9,691 nt of DNA from CAYLNK01 sp964384675 (GTDB lineage: Bacteria; Acidobacteriota; Thermoanaerobaculia; UBA5066), in NCBI GenBank assembly GCA_964384675.1, contig CAYLNK010000267.1:1-9691 (forward strand), written 5' to 3'. This document shows positions 5,746 through 9,691 of the stretch, in pieces; the stretch's first letter is position 1, and the number at the start of each line of letters is the position of its first letter. The position numbers and the translations under genes are program-made. A model generated the notes under the pieces. The model was not told the origin of the DNA. It saw only the letters and a program-made list of their open reading frames with translations, and ran no database searches.

Positions 5746-7185
5746 GTGACCGCCGGATCCCCCCGGAGCTTCTACCTGATCGCGATCGGGGGGACGGCGA
5801 TGGCCCCCCTGGCCACGCTGCTGGCCGAGCGTGGCGAGCGCGTGGACGGCTCCGACCTGCCGCTCTATCCCCCGATGTCCGACCGGATCGCCGCGCTCGG
5901 GATCGCCGTACGGCCCGGCTTCTCCGCCGCCAACCTGCCGGACGGGATCGACCACGTCGTGGTCGGGAACCTGGCCGCGCGCGACAACCCCGAGCTGGTC
6001 GAGGCGCAGCGGCGCGGGCTCTCCGTCGCGTCGATGCCCGAGACGCTCCACCGGGAGATCCTGGCCGGGCGGCATCCGGTCGTCGTGGCAGGGACCCACG
6101 GCAAGACGACGACGTCCGCCCTCACGGCGTGGCTCCTCGCCTCGGCGGGTCGCGAGCCGGGCTACCTGATCGGGGGGGAGCCGCTCGACCTGCCGTCGCC
6201 GGCCGCGATCGGGGGGGGCCCGGCCTTCGTCGTGGAGGGGGACGAATACTCGACCTCGTACGCCGACAAGGGTCCGAAGTTCCTGCACTATGCCCCGCGC
6301 ACCCTGATCCTCACGTCGGTGGAGTTCGACCACGGCGACCTGTACGCCGACCTCGACGCGATCAAGGCGGCATTCCGCAAAGGGGTCGCGCTCGTCCCTC
6401 CCTACGGGCGGATCGTGGCGAACGGCGACGACCCGAACGTCCTCGAGGTGCTGGACGCGGCGCGCGCGCCGGTCACGCTGTACCGCGTGAGGGACGGCGG
6501 GGCAGGGGACGGCGCCGCGGACCTCCTCGCCGTCGACGTGACACGCGGGCCGGACGGGACGCGCTTCACGGTGCTGGCCGGAGGCGAGCCCTTCCTCATC
6601 GCCTCGACGCGGCTCGCCGGGCGACACAACGTCGCCAACGCCCTGGCGGCGATCGGCGCGGCTCGCGTCTTCGGCCTCAGGCCCGAGGAGCTCGCCGTCG
6701 GCCTCGCCACCTTCCGCGGCGTGAGGCGCCGCCTGGAGGAGAAGGGGACGGCGAACGGCGTGACCGTGCTGGACGACTTCGCCCACCACCCCACGGCGGT
6801 CGCCACCACCGTGGAGGGGGCGCGCCGGCGCTACGCCGGACGCCGGCTCTGGGCGGTCTTCGAGCCGCGCTCCATCACGGGCGGCCGGGAGGAGTTCCAC
6901 GGCGCGTACCGCGCGGCGCTCGGCCAGGCCGACGGTGTGGCGCTCGCCGCCCCGTACCACGCGACCCGCCTCGGCGCGGACGCGCTCGACGTGCAGCGGC
7001 TGGTGGCCGAGCTGACCGCGGACGGGAAGGTGGCCCTCACCGCGAAGGACGCCGGATCGCTGGCCGACGCGCTGCTCCCGCGCCTCGCGTCAGGCGACGT
7101 CGTCCTCGCGATGTCCTCGGGCTCGTTCGGCGGGATCCACGGCCGCCTTCTCGAGGGGCTGCGGCGGGTCGAGAGCGGCGCCTAG
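5746..7185 (+). CDS. mpl: UDP-N-acetylmuramate:L-alanyl-gamma-D-glutamyl-meso-diaminopimelate ligase
   Basis: This 479-residue Mur-ligase-family enzyme joins the tripeptide L-Ala-gamma-D-Glu-meso-DAP, released from old peptidoglycan, to UDP-MurNAc using ATP in the cytoplasm. That returns the tripeptide to wall synthesis. The N-terminal domain starts with IGGTAMAPLA (14-23) and the SDLPLYPPMS block. The P-loop GTHGKTTT is residues 116-123. The Mpl-type signature is at 164-182: E164-G-D-E-Y168 and then D174-K-x-x-K-F-L-H-Y182, followed by an EFDH segment; this separates Mpl from MurC. The C-terminal domain has DDFAHHPTA (343-351) and FEPRS (372-376), and the end reads SSGSFGGIHGRLLEGL. Length is close to the E. 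coli enzyme (about 457). No frame disruption or missing key motif. Compared with common Mpl sequences the position after D-E-Y is Ser rather than Asp. Start at GTG 5746 has no Shine-Dalgarno; the first beta strand begins only nine residues in, so the start cannot move far downstream. Stop overlaps the facing gene. Confidence 0.92.
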   Translation: MTAGSPRSFYLIAIGGTAMAPLATLLAERGERVDGSDLPLYPPMSDRIAALGIAVRPGFSAANLPDGIDHVVVGNLAARDNPELVEAQRRGLSVASMPETLHREILAGRHPVVVAGTHGKTTTSALTAWLLASAGREPGYLIGGEPLDLPSPAAIGGGPAFVVEGDEYSTSYADKGPKFLHYAPRTLILTSVEFDHGDLYADLDAIKAAFRKGVALVPPYGRIVANGDDPNVLEVLDAARAPVTLYRVRDGGAGDGAADLLAVDVTRGPDGTRFTVLAGGEPFLIASTRLAGRHNVANALAAIGAARVFGLRPEELAVGLATFRGVRRRLEEKGTANGVTVLDDFAHHPTAVATTVEGARRRYAGRRLWAVFEPRSITGGREEFHGAYRAALGQADGVALAAPYHATRLGADALDVQRLVAELTADGKVALTAKDAGSLADALLPRLASGDVVLAMSSGSFGGIHGRLLEGLRRVESGA

Positions 7186-7970
7186 ACGGCCTGTAGGGCC
7201 GTCGAGGCCGAGACCGTCGCCGCGAGGCGCCCCACACCGGCGATCACGACCTCGACGCGGTTCCCGGCGGCGAGAGGGCCGACGCCTTCCGGCGTACCGG
7301 TGAGGATCACGTCGCCCGGCTCCAGCGTCATCGCGGCCGACAGCCAGGCGATGAGCGTCGGCACGTCGAAGATGAAGTCCCGCGTGTTCCCGGCCTGCCG
7401 CCGCTCCCCGTCGACGTACGTCTCGAGGTCGAGGGCCGAGGCGTCGATCTCGGTCTCGATCGCCGGGCCGAGCGGGCAGAACGTGTCGAAGCCCTTGGCG
7501 CGCCACCACTGCCCGTCCCTCTTCTGGAGGTCGCGCGCCGTCACGTCGATCGAGGCGGTGACGCCGAAGACGACGTCGCGCCAGGCGTCCCGGGGCACGC
7601 GCCGGGCGCGCCTGCCGACCACCAGCGCAAGCTCCCCCTCGTAGTCGACCCGCTCGGACTCGGGCGGAAGGACGATCGTCCCCCCGTGGGCCAGGAGCGA
7701 CGAGGGGGGCTTGAAGAAGACGAGCGGCTCCTTCGGTACCTCGTTGCCGAGCTCCTTGGCGTGGGCGTGGTAGTTGCGCCCGATGCAGAGGATCTTGGAG
7801 GGGACCGTCGGCGGCAGGAGAGTCACCGCGCGGCGCTCGAGCGGGGGACCGGACGGCATCGGAACGCCCTCCGTGGCCCACGGCGCGTCGGCCAGCGGGA
7901 CGATCGCGTCTCCCTCGGCCAGGCCGTACGACGCGGAACGCGATGAGGTCTCGAAGCGAACGATCCTCAC
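7182..7970 (-). CDS. Fumarylacetoacetate hydrolase (FAH) family enzyme, acylpyruvase/isomerase-like
   Basis: 262 residues from GTG 7970, with AGGAGG (7975-7980) four bases upstream, inside the end of dapF. The GTG shares GTGA with the dapF stop. It has the FAH-family fold: an N-terminal domain of about 55 residues, then PSKILCIGRNY with H70 and E73 in the N-Y-x-x-H-x-x-E pattern of FAHD1-type acylpyruvases. The metal site is visible as E111-x-E113 (DYEGELALVV) and D142 (in SIDVTARDL). The tail has the family's LIAWLS, LEPGDVILTGTPEGVGPL and a closing RVEVVI strand. Members cleave or decarboxylate C-C bonds in 2,4-dioxo acids or isomerise 2-hydroxyhepta-2,4-dienedioate, using Mg2+ or Mn2+. No catabolic partner gene is adjacent; its neighbours are dapF and a fibronectin-III gene, so the substrate cannot be inferred from context. 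A housekeeping acylpyruvate or oxaloacetate clean-up role is plausible. Its TAG stop shares CTAG with the stop of mpl on the other strand. Confidence 0.88.
   Translation of the reverse strand: MRIVRFETSSRSASYGLAEGDAIVPLADAPWATEGVPMPSGPPLERRAVTLLPPTVPSKILCIGRNYHAHAKELGNEVPKEPLVFFKPPSSLLAHGGTIVLPPESERVDYEGELALVVGRRARRVPRDAWRDVVFGVTASIDVTARDLQKRDGQWWRAKGFDTFCPLGPAIETEIDASALDLETYVDGERRQAGNTRDFIFDVPTLIAWLSAAMTLEPGDVILTGTPEGVGPLAAGNRVEVVIAGVGRLAATVSASTALQAV
7185..7203 (+). terminator. Hairpin after mpl, inside the 3' end of the FAH gene
   Basis: GACGGCC (7185-7191) and GGCCGTC (7197-7203) form a 7-bp perfect stem around a TGTAG loop. The stem starts on the last base of the mpl stop and lies wholly inside the last codons of the facing gene. 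It could terminate or stabilise the mpl transcript. There is no T-tract, so function is inferred from placement. Confidence 0.4.
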
Positions 7971-8869
7971 AGAGCCTCCTCGGTCAGCTCTCCCTCGAAG
8001 ACGATCCGGGCATCCCCCGTCAGGGTGACGTCGCGGGCGACGCTCCCGTCGAGCCGGAAGTCGACCACGAGGACGCTTCCCGAGCGGGTCATCACCGAGA
8101 TCGGCGGCGGCGAGCCGGCGCGCGCGGCGGCCACGATGGCCGACGCCACGACCCCGGACCCGCACGACAGGGTCTCCCCTTCGACGCCACGCTCCCAGCT
8201 CCTCACGGACAGCCGTGAGCCGCCGCGCACGGAGACGAAGTTGACGTTGGCGCCTTCCGGCATGTCCGGGTGGCGCCGCAGAGCGGGGGCCAGGAGCGGC
8301 AGGTCGAGAGTCTCCACCTCCACGCCCGGCGCGGCGAAGACGACGAGGTGCGGGACACCGACCGAGCAGCTCGTCGCCTGGGGCTCGAGGTTCCGCCCGT
8401 CGCCGTCGAACGAGGCGACGCCGGGGCCGACCACCACCGCCTCGGGCAGGGTGAGCGACACGGACCCGTCGGTGCGGACGGTGGCCCCGATCTCCCCCCA
8501 GCCGGTGAGCACCGCCAGCTCGGCGCCGCCGGGACCCCGCCGTTCGGCGAATCGGGCGCGCTCGGCGAATCGGGCGGCGCAGCGGGTGCCGTTGGCGCAG
8601 AAGCGCGCCGGGCCTCCGTCGGCGTTGTGGTAGTCGGCCACCACGCGAGCGGGGCTCTCCCCGCCCGGACGCGGGTAGACGAAGAGCACTCCGTCGGCGC
8701 CGACGCCGGTCCCCCGCCGGCAGAGGCGCCGGATCGTCTCGGCCTCGCGCGGACCGACGAAGGTCGACCCGGCGAAGACGAGGAAGTCGTTCCCGGCCCC
8801 CGCCATCTTCGTGAAGCGGCGCGGGAGGCCGCCGATCCGTTCCCGGTCCTGCATCCCCTCTTCGCTCAT
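7967..8869 (-). CDS. dapF: Diaminopimelate epimerase
   Basis: DapF turns LL-diaminopimelate into the meso form, the last-but-one step to lysine and the source of meso-DAP for peptidoglycan. It is cofactor-independent and uses two cysteines, acting in the cytoplasm. All hallmarks are here: FTKMAGAGNDF (19-29), CRRGTGVGADG (50-60), the first catalytic Cys91 in FCANGTRC, EGANVNFVSV (205-214), and the second catalytic Cys236 in ERGVEGETLSCGSG. Length is 300 residues, slightly longer than the usual ~275, with a longer N-terminus and a small duplication after Cys91 (see the repeat entry). The start at ATG 8869 shares ATGA with the stop of the upstream gene; the ribosome site before it is weak, so translation is probably coupled. 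Met6 (8854) is an alternative start, with GAGGGG directly before it. Residues 1-18 carry no motif. The gene ends inside the start of the FAH gene. Confidence 0.95.
   Translation of the reverse strand: MSEEGMQDRERIGGLPRRFTKMAGAGNDFLVFAGSTFVGPREAETIRRLCRRGTGVGADGVLFVYPRPGGESPARVVADYHNADGGPARFCANGTRCAARFAERARFAERRGPGGAELAVLTGWGEIGATVRTDGSVSLTLPEAVVVGPGVASFDGDGRNLEPQATSCSVGVPHLVVFAAPGVEVETLDLPLLAPALRRHPDMPEGANVNFVSVRGGSRLSVRSWERGVEGETLSCGSGVVASAIVAAARAGSPPPISVMTRSGSVLVVDFRLDGSVARDVTLTGDARIVFEGELTEEAL
8541..8576. repeat. 18-base in-frame tandem duplication inside dapF
   Basis: Two copies of an 18-base unit lie side by side, 8541-8558 and 8559-8576, differing at one base (T8543 versus C8561). On the minus strand they encode ARFAER twice (residues 99-110 of DapF), just after the Cys91 motif. 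The 18-base length preserves the frame. Confidence 0.85.
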
Positions 8870-9691
8870 CGTCCCGTCGCGGCCGCGGTCGGCGCGCTCT
8901 CGTTTCCCGACGTGTCGAACGCCGTGACCGCGTAGCGTGCGCCCGGAGGCGCCCCGCTGTCGACGTGCACCGGCTCCTTCACCTCGGCGATCCGGGTGAC
9001 GCCTGCCCCTCCGAGCCGGTAGACGCGATACCCGGCCAGGTCCCGGGCGAGGACCGGATTCCAGACCAGGCGGTTGGCGCGCCCTTCCGAGAGGACGAGC
9101 AGCCCCTCGGGCGGCTTCGGAGGGAAGACGTCGTGCGTGTCGGCGAGGACCTCGCGGGCCGGCGGGCCGAGGACGAGCGGCGTCTCCTTCACCGGCGCGG
9201 CGCGCACCGTGTAGACGTACCGCTTCCCGGCCGTGACGTTCTCGTCGATCCAGCGCTCGCCGTCGAGGGCGACGCCCGTGGGGCTGGCGGGGTACTCCGG
9301 CTCCTTCTCGTCCCGCCGGAAGACGGCGTAGCCGGCCACCACCACCGGCCCGCCGCCTCCGAGCATCTCGGTGGGCCGGGCCCATTCCAGGCAGACGCGC
9401 CCTTCCTCCACGATCGGGACGAGGTTCCCCGGGCTGGCGGGTGGAACGCGCGGCTGCAGGGTGACGACCGGCGACAGCTCCGAGGTCTTCTTCCGGTCCC
9501 GCGTCGCGGTGACGCCGTACCGGAGGAACACCTTTCCGAGCGACCGGTCGGCGGCGAGCGGATAGAGCGAGTCGCGCACGACGAGGCTCCCGCCGGAGGT
9601 GTGGTCCGCGAGGTCGGACGGGGTCAGCACGGCGACGGGGCGCGCGCGCGCCAGGAAGGCTTTCTCCTCGCGCTCGCGGCTCGCGGCGTCG
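8866..9691 (-). CDS. Fibronectin type III repeat protein (5' end outside window)
   Basis: At least 274 residues; the frame is open to the window edge, reading back through a charged helix-like stretch (REREEKAFLARARP) past the GTG at 9630, so that GTG is internal. Three fibronectin-III-like units are visible. The end of one runs to VFLRYGVTATRDRKKTSELS. A second begins PPASPGNLVPIVEEGRVCLEW, continues VVAGYAVFRRDE and ends GKRYVYTVRAA. A third begins FPPKPPEGLLVLSEG, continues LAGYRVYRLGG and ends GARYAVTAFDTSGNESAPT. Pro-rich starts, a W, a GY-x-V-x-R strand and the closing Y-x-V-x-A strand fit FN3 well. The N-terminal part, with any signal peptide or lipobox, is missing. FN3 repeats usually serve as extracellular or periplasmic spacers or binding modules; no enzyme domain is visible. 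Its stop shares ATGA with the start of dapF, so it heads, or is inside, the same operon. Confidence 0.8.
   Translation of the reverse strand, partial: DAASREREEKAFLARARPVAVLTPSDLADHTSGGSLVVRDSLYPLAADRSLGKVFLRYGVTATRDRKKTSELSPVVTLQPRVPPASPGNLVPIVEEGRVCLEWARPTEMLGGGGPVVVAGYAVFRRDEKEPEYPASPTGVALDGERWIDENVTAGKRYVYTVRAAPVKETPLVLGPPAREVLADTHDVFPPKPPEGLLVLSEGRANRLVWNPVLARDLAGYRVYRLGGAGVTRIAEVKEPVHVDSGAPPGARYAVTAFDTSGNESAPTAAATGR

Noticed and set aside
5614..6960. In-frame N-terminal extension of the DUF1573 gene to an 802-residue product
   Set aside because: The extra part is antisense to mpl and is charged and repetitive. A strong Shine-Dalgarno plus a signal peptide at GTG 5613 settles the start.
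6129..7196. 355-codon open frame inside mpl
   Set aside because: Arg/Gly-rich shadow frame; the mpl frame carries all catalytic motifs.
8870..9385. dapF extended upstream to 9385 as a 472-residue protein
   Set aside because: The extension is an Arg/Gly-rich shadow of the FN3 gene; the DapF family begins close to ATG 8869.

Overview
The window is about 9.7 kb of very GC-rich bacterial chromosome. It carries nine genes clearly supported by sequence plus one gene cut at each end in that count's margins: a GNAT-like gene is cut at base 1 and a fibronectin-III gene is cut at base 9691. The C/G-ending codons, several Sec or lipoprotein signal peptides, a meso-diaminopimelate cell wall (dapF, mpl) and secreted proteins of a style common in Acidobacteriota point to a Gram-negative, high-GC bacterium. 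Acidobacteriota, perhaps the Thermoanaerobaculia side, is my best inference; no rRNA or other firm taxonomic marker is present. I see no tRNA, rRNA, CRISPR array, insertion sequence, phage gene or attachment site, and no stretch over 300 bases lacks a gene.

Left part (1-2854, all plus strand): the C-terminal part of a two-domain GNAT-like acetyltransferase (1-588); a secreted 422-residue protein built from two related beta-rich repeats plus a C-terminal domain (674-1942); a small secreted DUF4920-like protein (1977-2336); and a lipoprotein with a beta-sandwich domain (2333-2854) that starts inside the stop of the previous gene. The last three probably form one transcription unit, closed by a strong hairpin at 2858-2886.

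Middle part (2904-5613): a minus-strand envelope protein with a short helical motif and a PH-like C-terminal domain diverges from a plus-strand secreted SRPBCC/START-like protein (3782-4480). The latter converges, across a hairpin, on a minus-strand exported DUF1573 protein (4552-5613).

Right part (5746-9691): mpl, the murein tripeptide ligase of peptidoglycan recycling, faces a tightly packed minus-strand operon. In transcription order that operon is a fibronectin-III protein, dapF (diaminopimelate epimerase) and a fumarylacetoacetate hydrolase family enzyme, joined by 4-base ATGA and GTGA overlaps. DapF supplies the meso-diaminopimelate found in the peptide that Mpl recycles, so this half has a cell-wall theme. 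The mpl and hydrolase stop codons share one CTAG palindrome.

I do not see a defence system, biosynthetic cluster or other obviously new machine. The points most worth a second look are two plus-strand genes that look leaderless, the shared CTAG stop with a hairpin buried in coding sequence, an 18-base in-frame duplication in dapF, a hairpin directly against a ribosome binding site, and several poorly characterised secreted proteins.
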